This document shows, in pieces, positions 7,955-16,849 of a stretch of 36,227 bases of DNA; position 1 is the first letter of the stretch; every line of letters starts with the position of its first letter. The notes beneath the pieces are model-generated. The model was not told the origin of the DNA. It was given only the letters and a program-made list of their open reading frames with translations, and did no database searches. A program made the position numbers and the translations under genes. The stretch is from NCBI GenBank assembly GCA_028868875.1, contig JAGWTS010000009.1, positions 1 through 36,227 on the forward strand. Direction: 5' to 3'. The DNA is from Burkholderiales bacterium (GTDB lineage: Bacteria; Pseudomonadota; Gammaproteobacteria; Burkholderiales; Burkholderiaceae_C).

Positions 7955-10069
7955 TCAGCCGGCCAGGCGCGACAGGTCGGCGACGCGGTTCATCGCCTGC
8001 TGCAGCGTCCCGAGCAAGGCCAGGCGGTTGCGGCGCAGCGCGGGATCGTCGGCGTTGACCATCACGGCGTCGAAGAAGGCGTCCACCGGCTGCTTGAGCG
8101 CGGCCAGCGCCTGCAGCGAGGCGGTGAAGTCGCCGCGCTCGAAGGCCGCGCTCGCGCCCGGCCCGACCGCGGCCAGCGCCGCGTGCAGCGCCGCCTCGGC
8201 GGGCTCGGCGAGCAAGGCCGCGTCGACCGCGCCGGCGCCCTCGGCCCCCGACTTCCTCAGGATGTTGACGACGCGCTTGTTCGCCGCCGCCAGCGCCGCC
8301 GATTCGGGCAGGGCCGCGAAGGCGCGCACCGCCGCCAGGCGCTTGGGCACGAGGCGGAAATCGGTCGGCGTGCCGAGTTCGAGCACCGCCGCCACCTCGG
8401 CCGTGCTGTAGCCCTGGTCGCGGAACATGACCTTGGCGCGGTCGACGAGGAACGACTCGATCTCGGCCGCAGGCGGGGTGACGAGCCCGGCAAAGGCCTG
8501 CTCCACGAGCGTCATCAGCGCCGCGGTCGGCAGCGCCAGGTCGCGCTCGATCAGGAGCCGGATCACGCCCAGCGCGTGGCGGCGCAAGGCGAACGGGTCC
8601 TTGTCGCCGGTCGGCGCCTGGCCGATGCCGAATAGGCCGCCAAGGGTCTCGAGCTTGTCGGCGAGCGCGACGACCACGCCGACCTCGTTGCGCGGCAGCT
8701 CGTCGCCGGCAAAGCGCGGGCGGTAATGGTCTTCGACCGCCAGCGCCACGGCTTCGCTTTCGCCGTCGTGGCGGGCGTAGTAGCCGCCCATCACGCCTTG
8801 CAGCTCGGGGAATTCGCCGACCATGTCCGACAGCAGGTCGGCCTTGGCGAGCAGCGCGGCGCGGTCGGCCTGCGCCGCGAGCGGCGCGCCGCCCAGCGCC
8901 TGGCCGATGCCGCGCGCAATCCGGCGCACGCGCTCGACGCGCTCGCCCTGGCTGCCGAGCTTGCCGTGGTAGACCACGCGCGCCAGCCCCGGCACGCGCG
9001 ACTCGAGCGACTTCTTGCGGTCCTGCTCGAAGAAGAAGCGGGCGTCGGCCAGGCGCGGGCGCACCACGCGCTCGTTGCCCTGGATCACCCGGCCCGGGTC
9101 CGCCGGACGGATGTTGCTCACGACGAGAAAGCGGTTCGTGAGCCGGCCCTGGGTGTCGAGCAGCGGAAAGTACTTCTGGTTGGCCTTCATCGTCAGGATG
9201 AGGCATTCCTGCGGCACGGCCAGGAACTCGGGCTCGAAGCCGCATTCGAGCACGTTCGGGCGCTCGACCAGCGCCGTCACCTCGTCGAGCAAGGCTTCGT
9301 CCTGGATCGGCCGGGCCCCGGCGCGCGCCGCCGCCGCTTCGAGCTGACGCACGATCTCGGCCCGGCGCTCGGCGAAGCCGGCGATCACCGCGCCCTGGGT
9401 CAGCAACTGCTCGGCGTAGCTGTCGGCGTCGCGCAGGGCGATCGTCGGCACATGCGACTCGAAGCGATGGCCGCGGGTCGTGCGCCCGGAAGTCAACCCG
9501 AGCGCCGTGACGCTCACCACCTCGGCCCCGTGCAAGGCGACGAGCCCGTGCGCCGGGCGCACGAAGTGGACCGTGGTCCAGCCGTCGGCGAGCTGGTAGC
9601 TCATCAGCTTGGGGATCGGCAGCTTGGCGACCGCCTCGGCCAGCGCCTTCTGCAAGCCCTCGGCCAGGCTGGCGCCGGACACGAGCTGGTCGAGGAACAA
9701 GGCCTCGGCCTTGCCGTCGCCCTGGCGCCGCAAGCGCGGCAAGGCGCTCGCATCGCTGCCCAGGGCCGCCAGCTTCTTCAGCAGGGCCGGGGTCGGCGCA
9801 CCGTCGGGCGCCAGGCCCACGGCGACCGGCATGAGCTTGTGGCTCAGCTCGCGGTCGGGGGCCCGGGGCGCGACGCCGGCCACGTGCACCGCAAGCCGGC
9901 GCGGCGTCGCATACGACGTGACCGCGGCATCGGCCGGCGCCAGCCCCTGGTCGCGCAGCGAGGCGGCGAGCAGCGCGGCAAAGGATTCGCCCAGGCGCTT
10001 CAAGGCCTTGGGCGGCAGTTCCTCGACGAAGAGTTCGACGAGCAGGTTCGAGTGGTCCATGGGGGTCAT
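7955..10069 (-). CDS. glyS: Glycine--tRNA ligase beta subunit
   Basis: Beta subunit of the bacterial alpha2beta2 glycyl-tRNA synthetase; it carries most tRNA-recognition parts. About 704 residues, the usual length. The N-terminus [20 protein letters not shown] is the family hallmark, followed by [14 protein letters not shown], and an HD-like middle ([20 protein letters not shown]); the C-terminal domain ends [20 protein letters not shown], with [18 protein letters not shown] as the DALR-type anticodon-binding end. The ATG at 10069 overlaps the glyQ stop by 4 bp (ATGA); MDHSN at 10060 is a possible alternative start. The frame stays open upstream of the ATG but that part lies within glyQ. Confidence 0.96.
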   Translation of the reverse strand: MTPMDHSNLLVELFVEELPPKALKRLGESFAALLAASLRDQGLAPADAAVTSYATPRRLAVHVAGVAPRAPDRELSHKLMPVAVGLAPDGAPTPALLKKLAALGSDASALPRLRRQGDGKAEALFLDQLVSGASLAEGLQKALAEAVAKLPIPKLMSYQLADGWTTVHFVRPAHGLVALHGAEVVSVTALGLTSGRTTRGHRFESHVPTIALRDADSYAEQLLTQGAVIAGFAERRAEIVRQLEAAAARAGARPIQDEALLDEVTALVERPNVLECGFEPEFLAVPQECLILTMKANQKYFPLLDTQGRLTNRFLVVSNIRPADPGRVIQGNERVVRPRLADARFFFEQDRKKSLESRVPGLARVVYHGKLGSQGERVERVRRIARGIGQALGGAPLAAQADRAALLAKADLLSDMVGEFPELQGVMGGYYARHDGESEAVALAVEDHYRPRFAGDELPRNEVGVVVALADKLETLGGLFGIGQAPTGDKDPFALRRHALGVIRLLIERDLALPTAALMTLVEQAFAGLVTPPAAEIESFLVDRAKVMFRDQGYSTAEVAAVLELGTPTDFRLVPKRLAAVRAFAALPESAALAAANKRVVNILRKSGAEGAGAVDAALLAEPAEAALHAALAAVGPGASAAFERGDFTASLQALAALKQPVDAFFDAVMVNADDPALRRNRLALLGTLQQAMNRVADLSRLAG

Positions 10070-10959
10070 GCCTGGGCCTGGACCCAGGCGCGCGGCGCCA
10101 TCGGGAAATCGAGCCGCGCCCGGCTTTCGAGATAGGCCTGGGCGACGGTGCGCGCGAGGTTGCGGATGCGGCCGATGTAGGCCGCGCGTTCGGTCACGCT
10201 GATCGCGCCGCGGGCGTCGAGCAGGTTGAAGGTGTGGGCGGCCTTCAGCAGTTGTTCGTAGGCGGGCAGGGCGAGCTGCTGCGCCATCAGGTGCTTCGAC
10301 TGCTTTTCGTGCGCGCCGAAGGCGTGGAGCAGGAACTCGACATCGCTTTCCTCGAAGTTGTAGCGGCTTTGCTCGACCTCGTTCTGGTGGTAGACGTCGC
10401 GATAGCTCACCCCGGGCGCCCATTCGAGGTCGAACAGGCTTTCCTTGCCCTGGATGTACATCGCCAGCCGCTCCAGGCCGTAGGTGATCTCGCCCGTGAT
10501 CGGCTTGCAGTCGATGCCGCCCACCTGCTGGAAATAGGTGAACTGGGTGACTTCCATGCCGTTGAGCCAGACCTCCCAGCCCAGGCCCCAGCAGCCCAGG
10601 GTCGGGTTCTCCCAGTCGTCCTCGACGAAGCGCACGTCGTTGGTCTTCAGGTCGAACCCCAGCGCTTCCAGGCTGCCCAGGTACAGCTCGAGGATGTTCG
10701 CGGGCGCGGGCTTGAGCACCACCTGGTATTGGTAGTAGTGCTGGAGCCGGTTCGGGTTCTCGCCGTAGCGCCCGTCCTTGGGCCGGCGGCTGGGCTGGAC
10801 ATAGGCCGCGCGCCAGGGCTCGGGGCCGATGGCGCGCAGAAAGGTCGCGGTGTGGCTGGTGCCGGCGCCCACTTCCATGTCGTAGGGCTGGAGCAGGGCG
10901 CAGCCCTGGCGGTCCCAGTACGCCTGGAGCTGGAGGATGATCTGCTGGAACGTGAGCAT
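10066..10959 (-). CDS. glyQ: Glycine--tRNA ligase alpha subunit
   Basis: Catalytic alpha subunit of glycyl-tRNA synthetase; activates glycine with ATP. 297 residues, normal length. Signatures: [20 protein letters not shown] at the start, [20 protein letters not shown], the class II motif [19 protein letters not shown], and [18 protein letters not shown] at 10959 gives the standard N-terminus; a TTG at 10992 would add 11 residues with no family support. The gap to the P450 gene upstream is 35 bp, and it overlaps glyS by 4 bp, so alpha and beta are translationally coupled. Confidence 0.97.
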   Translation of the reverse strand: MLTFQQIILQLQAYWDRQGCALLQPYDMEVGAGTSHTATFLRAIGPEPWRAAYVQPSRRPKDGRYGENPNRLQHYYQYQVVLKPAPANILELYLGSLEALGFDLKTNDVRFVEDDWENPTLGCWGLGWEVWLNGMEVTQFTYFQQVGGIDCKPITGEITYGLERLAMYIQGKESLFDLEWAPGVSYRDVYHQNEVEQSRYNFEESDVEFLLHAFGAHEKQSKHLMAQQLALPAYEQLLKAAHTFNLLDARGAISVTERAAYIGRIRNLARTVAQAYLESRARLDFPMAPRAWVQAQA

Positions 10960-10994
10960 GGACGGCGCCTGGGGATCGCGGAAAACCCGCAAGT

Positions 10995-12437
10995 TTACGG
11001 GCCGGGCCCGGCGCTGCTTCGGCGGCAGGCCAGGCGCAGGCGCAGCCCGACCGGCGCCATCGTCAAGGCCAGCCGTTCCTGCGGCGGCCCGCCGTCGGGA
11101 GTGTCGACGCCGAGGATCTCGAAGCCGGCGAGCAGCATCGCGATCACCGTCTTGATCTCCACCAGCGCCAGGTAGCGCCCCGGGCAGATGCGCGGCCCGG
11201 CGCCGAACGGCATCGCGATGCGCTTGGCCGAGCCGGCGTCGGCGCCGCCGCCTTCGAGCCAGCGCCCCGGGTCGAAGCGCTGCGGGTCGGGGAAATGGCG
11301 CGCGTCGACCGCCGGGGCGCGGAACAGGAACATCACCAGCGCGCCGGCCGGCAACTCGACCCCGGCGATGACGCTCGAGCGCTCGGTCTGCAAGGCCATG
11401 ATCGGCGCCACCGGCTTCAGGCGCATCGTCTCGTGGGCGCAGGCTTCGACGTAGTCGAGTGCGGCCACCTCGTCGATCGACTCCGGCCAGGGCCGGCCGG
11501 CCAGCACCCGGTCGACCTCGGCGCGGGCGCGCGCCAGCGCCTCGGGGTTGCGCGCGAGCAGGTCGATCATCCAGGCCAGGGTGTGGGCGGTCGTGTCCTC
11601 GCCGGCCAGCAGCATCGTCTTCACGTTGCCCGCGAGGTCGCGGTCGGTGATGCCGCTGCCCGGGGTGTCGGCGGCGGCGATCATGGCCTCGATCAGGTTG
11701 CGCGGCTTCTCGCGCAGCGCCGGATCCTGCGCCAGGCGCACGCGCGCCTGGGCGATGAAGCCCTCGACCGCGGCCGCGACCTCGCGCACCGCCGCCGCCA
11801 CCTCACGGTCGGCGCGGCTGAGTCCCAGGCGCCAGAGCTCGAGCGGCGCCAGCGTGCGCCGGAAGATCGCCGGCATCAGCTTGTCCAGGTGCTGCTGGAT
11901 CACGTCGCCTTCGCTCTCGATCGTGTTCGTGTCGACCCCGAAGGCCAGGCCCGAGATCGCGTCGACGGTGTAGCGCATCAGGCTCGTCTGCAGCTCGATC
12001 GCCTCGCCGCCTTCTGCGGCCCGGCGCCAGGCGCCGGCAAACCGCGCCGTGACCTTGGCCAGCGACGGGTAGTAGCTGCGCAGATGGCGCGGGTCGAGCG
12101 CGGCCATCACCATCGGGCGCTGGCGCCGCCAATCGTCGCCGTTGGCCGAGAACACGCCCGAAAAGCCCATCGCCGCGGCCACCGAGACGATGCGCTGGGT
12201 GCGCCCCAGGCCGCCCGGGCGGTCGCGCAGGGCGGCGGCGCAGGCCTCGGGTTCGGCCACGACCATGAATTCGCGCCGCGCCAGGCGCAGGCGGAACAGA
12301 TCGCCGTGCGCGGCGCGCCAGTCTTCGAGCTGCTGGTGAAAGCGCGCCGGCTCGATTTCGAGCAGCTGCCCCAGCAGCGGCAGGCCGCGCGGGCCCGGAA
12401 GATCGCGCAGTTGGCGCGGGGCAAGGGTCGTGCTCAT
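10995..12437 (-). CDS. Cytochrome P450 monooxygenase
   Basis: A 480-residue soluble P450. Motifs in order: proline-rich entry [11 protein letters not shown] (13-23), C-helix DDWRRQR (101-107), I-helix oxygen-activation motif AGEDTTAH (278-285), K-helix ExxR at E336-R339 (HETMRLKP), and the heme loop [17 protein letters not shown] (411-427) with C418 as thiolate ligand. No fused reductase and no ferredoxin gene nearby, so it needs an external electron donor. The architecture and I-helix resemble long-chain/fatty-acid-type P450s, but the substrate cannot be read from sequence. Its ATG overlaps the lnt stop by 4 bp, tying it to the corC-lnt transcript; base composition is like its neighbours. 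Confidence 0.93.
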   Translation of the reverse strand: MSTTLAPRQLRDLPGPRGLPLLGQLLEIEPARFHQQLEDWRAAHGDLFRLRLARREFMVVAEPEACAAALRDRPGGLGRTQRIVSVAAAMGFSGVFSANGDDWRRQRPMVMAALDPRHLRSYYPSLAKVTARFAGAWRRAAEGGEAIELQTSLMRYTVDAISGLAFGVDTNTIESEGDVIQQHLDKLMPAIFRRTLAPLELWRLGLSRADREVAAAVREVAAAVEGFIAQARVRLAQDPALREKPRNLIEAMIAAADTPGSGITDRDLAGNVKTMLLAGEDTTAHTLAWMIDLLARNPEALARARAEVDRVLAGRPWPESIDEVAALDYVEACAHETMRLKPVAPIMALQTERSSVIAGVELPAGALVMFLFRAPAVDARHFPDPQRFDPGRWLEGGGADAGSAKRIAMPFGAGPRICPGRYLALVEIKTVIAMLLAGFEILGVDTPDGGPPQERLALTMAPVGLRLRLACRRSSAGPGP

Positions 12438-13933
12438 CGATACAGCTCCTGCGACGAACGACGGCGCGCGGCCGCGATCAAGGCCAGCGCCGCCAGGCCC
12501 AGCGGCCAGAGCCCGGCGCGCGCCGCCCACCAGGCGTAAGGCGTGATCCCGATGCGGCCCTGCACGCTGCCGTCCAGGGTCATGCGCGCGTAGACCGGCA
12601 ATTCGGCCGTAACGCGCCCGCGGAAGTCGATGATCGCGGTCGCTCCGGTGTTTGTCGAGCGGATCATCGGACGCTCGAACTCCAGCGCCCGCATGCGCGA
12701 GATGTTCAGGTGCTGGGCCAGGATCTCGGTGTCGCCGAACCAGCCCAGGTTGCTGACGTTGGCGAACAGGGTCGGCGCGCGCGCCGGGTCGGCGAAGCGC
12801 CGTGCCAGCTCTTCGCCGAACAGGTCTTCGTAGCAGATGTTCGGCGCGACGCGTTCTCCGCGCACCGGAAACGAGGGCGGGTTCGCAACGCCGCGCTTGA
12901 AATCGCCGAGCGGGATGTCCATGAGCTCGGTGAACCAGCGGAATCCGGTCGGAATGAACTCGCCGAAGGGCACGAGGTGGTGCTTGTCGTAGCGGTAGCG
13001 CGGCCCGGCGGACAGGCCGGCCACCGAATTCGTGTAGCCATGGTCGTAGTCGCCCAGCGGCACCCCGACCAGCGCCGCCTGGCCGGGCCCGGAAAAACGG
13101 GCGGCCAGCGCCTTCCAGTAGCCGGGGTCGACTTGCTCCAACTGATCCGGCAACAGGGGCACCGCGGTTTCCGGCGCCATCACGAGCTCGCCGCGTGCCG
13201 CCTCGAGCCGGGCCGCGACCCAGTCGAGTTCGGCCGGCATCTTCTCGGCCGCGAACTTGTCGTCCTGCGAGACGTTGGTCTGCAGCAGCGTCACCGTGAG
13301 ACTGCCGCTGGGCCGGCTGAACGACTGCCCGGCGAGTGCCAGCGGCAGCACGACCAGCGCCACGCCCAGCCCCGCCGGCCCCGGCCGGCGCGGCAGGGCC
13401 AGCGCCACCAGCGCCGCGGCGAACGCGCCCCAGGCGCCGATGCCGTAGACGCCGACCCAGGGCGCGAGCGGCGCGAGCGGGCCGTCGACCTGGGCGTAGC
13501 CCGAGGCGACCCAGGGAAAGCCCGTGAAGAGGACGCCGCGCGCCAGTTCGGCGAGGAGCCAGGCGGCGCCGAACAGCAAGGCATCCAGGACCGGCCGACC
13601 GCAGCGCCAGCGTGCGAACGCGGCCATCGCCGCACCCAGGTACAGCGAGAGGGCCGCCGCCAGAGCCAGCACCGCGGCGGCGGCCAGCGGCGCCGCCAGA
13701 TGGCCGTAGCGGTGCATGCTGATGAACAGCCACCAGGTGCCGGCGCCGAGCCAGCCGACCCCGTAGGCCCAGCCGAACAAGGCGGCGCGGCGCGGGGCGG
13801 CGCGGACCGCGCTCGCCGCGAGCAGGCCCGCCCCCGCCAGCGGCAGCGCCCAGGCCGCGGTGTGGACGAAAGCCAGCGTCTGCAGCGCCCCGACGGCCGC
13901 CAGGACGAGCGCCCAGGCGCGCGCGCGCATCAT
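12434..13933 (-). CDS. lnt: Apolipoprotein N-acyltransferase
   Basis: Adds the third acyl chain to the N-terminal cysteine of lipoproteins at the periplasmic face of the inner membrane. 499 residues: an N-terminal bundle of hydrophobic helices (about 5-205), a nitrilase-like catalytic domain (about 212-470) and a final C-terminal helix (WPLGLAALALIAAARRR). The catalytic triad fits E255 (VMAPETAVPLL), K317 (YDKHHLVPFGEF) and C367 (PNICYEDLFGEE), matching E. coli E267/K335/C387. ATGATG at 13933-13928 overlaps the corC stop; the first ATG gives the 4-bp ATGA overlap seen elsewhere in this operon, the second would also be acceptable. Confidence 0.95.
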   Translation of the reverse strand: MMRARAWALVLAAVGALQTLAFVHTAAWALPLAGAGLLAASAVRAAPRRAALFGWAYGVGWLGAGTWWLFISMHRYGHLAAPLAAAAVLALAAALSLYLGAAMAAFARWRCGRPVLDALLFGAAWLLAELARGVLFTGFPWVASGYAQVDGPLAPLAPWVGVYGIGAWGAFAAALVALALPRRPGPAGLGVALVVLPLALAGQSFSRPSGSLTVTLLQTNVSQDDKFAAEKMPAELDWVAARLEAARGELVMAPETAVPLLPDQLEQVDPGYWKALAARFSGPGQAALVGVPLGDYDHGYTNSVAGLSAGPRYRYDKHHLVPFGEFIPTGFRWFTELMDIPLGDFKRGVANPPSFPVRGERVAPNICYEDLFGEELARRFADPARAPTLFANVSNLGWFGDTEILAQHLNISRMRALEFERPMIRSTNTGATAIIDFRGRVTAELPVYARMTLDGSVQGRIGITPYAWWAARAGLWPLGLAALALIAAARRRSSQELYR

Positions 13934-14817
13934 CCGGTGTCGTCGCGGCGGTCGTCGGTCGCGGCGCGCGTGACGCGGAACCAGCGCACCGCGCCGCCCC
14001 GCGTCAGCATCACCGAAAAGCGCAGCCCGGCGATGTCCAGCCACTCGCCGCGCCGCGGCACGCGCCCGAATTCGTGGGCGACGAGGCCGCCGACGGTGTC
14101 GAACCCGTCGGTCGGCAGCTCGACCGCGAAAGCCTCGTTGACGGAGGCGATCGCGACGTCGCCGGCGACGCGCTGGCTGCCGTCGGCGAGCGTGTAGATG
14201 CCGTTCTCGCGGTCGCGGTCGTCGAATTCGTCCTCGATCTCGCCGACGATCTCCTCGAGCACGTCCTCGATCGTGATGAGTCCGGCGGTATTGCCGAATT
14301 CGTCGATCACGATCGCGAGGTGATTGCGATTCGAGCGGAAATCGCGCAGCAACTCGTTCAGCCCCTTGCTCTCGGGAACGAAGACCGCCGGGCGCAGCAG
14401 GGTGCGCAGGTTGAGTTCGGGGGCGCGCTGCAGCTTGAGCAGGTCCTTGGCCATCAGGATGCCGATGACGTTCTCGCGTTCGCGCTCGTAGACCGGAAAA
14501 CGCGAGTGCCCGGTGCGGATCACGCTCTCCAGCAATTCGTCGTAATCGGCGTCGATGTCGAGCAGGTCCATGCGCGGCGCCGCGACCATCACGTCGCCGG
14601 CGCTCATGTCGGCCATGCGCAACACGCCTTCGAGCATGAGCCGCGATTCGGGCTCGATCAGCTCGCGCTGTTCGGCGTCGGCCAGGGTCTTGATCAGCTC
14701 CTCGCGGCTGTCGGGCCCCGGCAGGATGAATTCGATCAGGCGTGCGAGAAAGGTCCGCTTGTCCGTGCCGGTCGCCGAAGCGCCGCGCACGGAACGGCCA
14801 GAGGGAGGTTCGGACAC
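13930..14817 (-). CDS. corC: CorC/HlyC family CBS-domain protein
   Basis: A 295-residue protein of the CorC (YbeX) family found beside lnt in most proteobacteria, linked to magnesium/cobalt homeostasis. A short N-terminal basic segment is followed by two CBS domains (about 67-185; blocks DVMVAAPRMDLLDID and GNTAGLITIEDVLEEIVGEI) and a C-terminal CorC_HlyC transporter-associated domain (about 205-285; GFDTVGGLVAHEFGRVPRRG). No transmembrane DUF21 domain, so it is the soluble form. First gene of the minus-strand operon; its promoter should lie in 14818-14940, shared with the divergent COG0523 gene. Confidence 0.92.
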   Translation of the reverse strand: MSEPPSGRSVRGASATGTDKRTFLARLIEFILPGPDSREELIKTLADAEQRELIEPESRLMLEGVLRMADMSAGDVMVAAPRMDLLDIDADYDELLESVIRTGHSRFPVYERERENVIGILMAKDLLKLQRAPELNLRTLLRPAVFVPESKGLNELLRDFRSNRNHLAIVIDEFGNTAGLITIEDVLEEIVGEIEDEFDDRDRENGIYTLADGSQRVAGDVAIASVNEAFAVELPTDGFDTVGGLVAHEFGRVPRRGEWLDIAGLRFSVMLTRGGAVRWFRVTRAATDDRRDDTG

Positions 14818-14863
14818 GAGGCTCGCGTCGGCAGTGGCAGAGTGCCGAGAATAACCCAGCCGC

Positions 14864-14918
14864 TTGACAGTTCATGGGGCTTGCAAGACAGTCTGCGACC
14901 CCCATATCGCAGGGTCGC
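14864..14918 (+). promoter_or_regulatory. Possible promoter and leader hairpin of the COG0523 GTPase gene
   Basis: A perfect TTGACA (14864-14869) stands 17 bp before GACAGT (14887-14892), a poor -10. Next to it two mutually exclusive stems can form: CTGCG (14893-14897) with CGCAG (14908-14912), or GCGACCC (14895-14901) with GGGTCGC (14912-14918). The hairpins lie 22 bp before the ATG. No Zur-like AT-rich palindrome was seen. Function is inferred only. Confidence 0.35.
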
Positions 14919-14940
14919 TCCCTTCCTCCCGCCGTCCATC

Positions 14941-15987
14941 ATGACCCCAGGCCTCATTCCCGCCACCATCCTCACAGGCTTCCTCGGCAGCGGCAAGACC
15001 ACCTTGCTCAAGCGCGTGCTCACCGAGGCCCACGGCCAGAAGATCGCCGTGATCGAGAACGAATTCGGCGAGGAAAACATCGACAACGACATCCTCGTCG
15101 CGGATTCGGCCGAGCAGATCGTGCAGATGAACAACGGCTGCGTCTGCTGCTCGATCCGCGAAGACCTGCGCTCGACCCTGTCCGACCTGGCGGAGCGCCG
15201 GCGCAAGGGGGAGCTCGACTTCGACCGCGTCGTGATCGAGACCACGGGACTGGCCGATCCCGGCCCGGTGGCGCAGACCTTCTTCATCGACGACGAGATC
15301 GCCGAGAGCTATCTGCTCGACTCGGTGCTCACCCTGGTCGACGCCAAGCACGCCGAAAGCCAGCTCGACAGCCGCCAGGAAGCGCGGCGCCAGGTCGGCT
15401 TCGCCGACCAGATCTTCATCAGCAAGAGCGACCTCGTCGGCGAGGCCGAGGTCGAGGCGCTGGTGCACCGCTTGAAGCACATGAACCCGCGCGCGCCGCA
15501 ACGCAAGGTGCATTTCGGCGAGGTGCCGATCGCCAGCGTCTTCGACCTGAAGGGCTTCAACCTCAATTCCAAGCTCGACATCGACCCCGATTTCCTCGAG
15601 GCCGACGATCACGATCACCACCATCACGATCACGATCACGATCACGAGCACGGCGAGGCCTGCGACCACCCTCACCACCACGCCCACGACGACGACGTGA
15701 AGTCCTTCGTTTTCCGCAGCAAGCGGCCTTTCAGCCCGGCCAAGCTCGAGGATTTCCTGGGCGCCATCGTCCAGGTCTACGGCCCGAAGATGCTGCGCTA
15801 CAAGGGCGTGCTGAACATGAAGGGCAGCGAGCGCAAGGTCGTGTTCCAGGGCGTGCACCAGCTCATGGGCAGCGACCTCGGGCCCAAATGGGCCCCGGGA
15901 GAGGAAAAGATGAGCAAGATGGTGTTCATCGGAATCGACCTGCCGAAGGAAGTCCTGCTGCAGGGTTTGGAGCAATGTCTGGTTTGA
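14941..15987 (+). CDS. CobW/COG0523-family metal-chaperone GTPase
   Basis: A 348-residue G3E-family GTPase (COG0523/ZNG1-like), a class of metal insertases and chaperones. Walker A is GFLGSGKT (13-20); the metal-binding CxCC motif is CVCC (67-70) in NNGCVCCSIREDL; the base-recognition motif reads SKSD (161-164). A His/Asp-rich loop (222-250, with runs such as DHDHHHHDHDHDHEH) sits between the GTPase and C-terminal domains and should bind zinc or another metal. The C-terminal CobW_C domain (about 254-340) follows. ATG at 14941 gives the typical start. The metal is not identified: zinc is most likely given the His-rich loop and lack of cobalamin genes nearby. dksA follows in the same direction after 119 bp. 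Confidence 0.9.
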   Translation: MTPGLIPATILTGFLGSGKTTLLKRVLTEAHGQKIAVIENEFGEENIDNDILVADSAEQIVQMNNGCVCCSIREDLRSTLSDLAERRRKGELDFDRVVIETTGLADPGPVAQTFFIDDEIAESYLLDSVLTLVDAKHAESQLDSRQEARRQVGFADQIFISKSDLVGEAEVEALVHRLKHMNPRAPQRKVHFGEVPIASVFDLKGFNLNSKLDIDPDFLEADDHDHHHHDHDHDHEHGEACDHPHHHAHDDDVKSFVFRSKRPFSPAKLEDFLGAIVQVYGPKMLRYKGVLNMKGSERKVVFQGVHQLMGSDLGPKWAPGEEKMSKMVFIGIDLPKEVLLQGLEQCLV

Positions 15988-16006
15988 TCGCGGCCGTGGC
16001 TACAAT
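15978..16006 (+). promoter_or_regulatory. Candidate sigma-70 promoter of dksA
   Basis: TACAAT at 16001-16006 is a good -10; the hexamer 17 bp upstream (TCTGGT, 15978-15983) is a weak -35 that lies inside the end of the COG0523 gene. The leader of about 95 nt is GC-rich and ends with GAGGGG, a ribosome-binding site before the dksA GTG. Confidence 0.35.
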
Positions 16007-16106
16007 GCCGCGCCTTCGACTCCCCGCAAAGCCGGTGGGGATCACCCCCCCGAGCCGGCGGCGGCCCATCGTCCGTAGTGCGCCCGAATAAGGCGAGGGG
16101 ATCCCC

Positions 16107-16769
16107 GTGAGCAAACCTCCAGCCAAACCAACGGCTGCCCCGAAACCCGCAGCCCGGACGCCCAAGGCGGGCGCGGCGGTCGCCGTCGCGGCCGAAACCT
16201 CCCACGCGCCGGCCCCCGTGGCCGGCAACCGATTCACGGAACGCTTTGCCCCGGCCGTCCGGCCGGCGGCGGCGCAGCACAACGAACTGATGGACGTGAC
16301 CAAGCCCGCCGCCAAGGCGGACCCCAAGATCGCCAATGCCTGGAAGACCAAGTCCGGGCGCGAACTCAGCGAAGAAGAACTGCTCGCCATGCCCGAGGGC
16401 GAGTACATGAACGAGAAGCAGCTCGATTTCTTCCGCGCCCGGCTCCAGGCGCAGAAGGACGATCTGCTGTCCAACGCCGGCGAAACGACGGAACACCTGC
16501 GCGAGGACACCTCGATCGTTCCCGACCCGGCCGACCGCGCGACGATCGAGGAAGAACACGCGCTCGAACTGCGCACGCGCGACCGCGAACGCAAGCTGTT
16601 GAAGAAGATCGCGCAGTCGCTGGCACGCCTGGAAAGCGGCGACTACGGCTATTGCGACGAAACCGGCGAGCCGATCGGCATCGCCCGCTTGCTGGCGCGA
16701 CCGACCGCCACGCTGTCACTCGAAGCGCAGCAGCGGCGCGAAATGAAGCAGAAGATGTTCGGCGATTGA
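16107..16769 (+). CDS. dksA: RNA polymerase-binding transcription factor DksA (cysteine-poor type)
   Basis: DksA enters the RNA polymerase secondary channel and, with ppGpp, adjusts rRNA and amino-acid promoters. 220 residues: an Ala/Pro-rich N-terminal extension (1-75), then the coiled coil (about 100-175) with tip residues D140 and D143 in VPDPADRAT, and the C-terminal domain YGYCDETGEPIGIARLLARP. Of the four zinc cysteines only C183 remains; the others are T186, S204 and A207, so no classic zinc finger can form. This is the form I know from betaproteobacteria. GTG at 16107 follows GAGGGG; ATG at 16290 would remove most of the extension and is the alternative start. Confidence 0.93.
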   Translation: MSKPPAKPTAAPKPAARTPKAGAAVAVAAETSHAPAPVAGNRFTERFAPAVRPAAAQHNELMDVTKPAAKADPKIANAWKTKSGRELSEEELLAMPEGEYMNEKQLDFFRARLQAQKDDLLSNAGETTEHLREDTSIVPDPADRATIEEEHALELRTRDRERKLLKKIAQSLARLESGDYGYCDETGEPIGIARLLARPTATLSLEAQQRREMKQKMFGD

Positions 16770-16849
16770 CGTGGTTCCCGTCCGGCGCGCGGCATTTGTT
16801 GTCGCAGACTGAAACCAGCGACGGCACGGGGCCAGAGTACATTTGACCG

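Noticed and set aside
10960-10992. Upstream TTG start for glyQ
   Set aside because: Adds 11 residues not found in the family; the ATG at 10959 gives the canonical N-terminus.
12710-14197. 495-codon plus-strand frame over lnt and corC
   Set aside because: No motif and covers two firmly identified genes on the other strand.
15605-15660. Short tandem repeat of gatcac-type units
   Set aside because: It encodes the His/Asp-rich metal loop of the COG0523 protein; not a separate repeat element.
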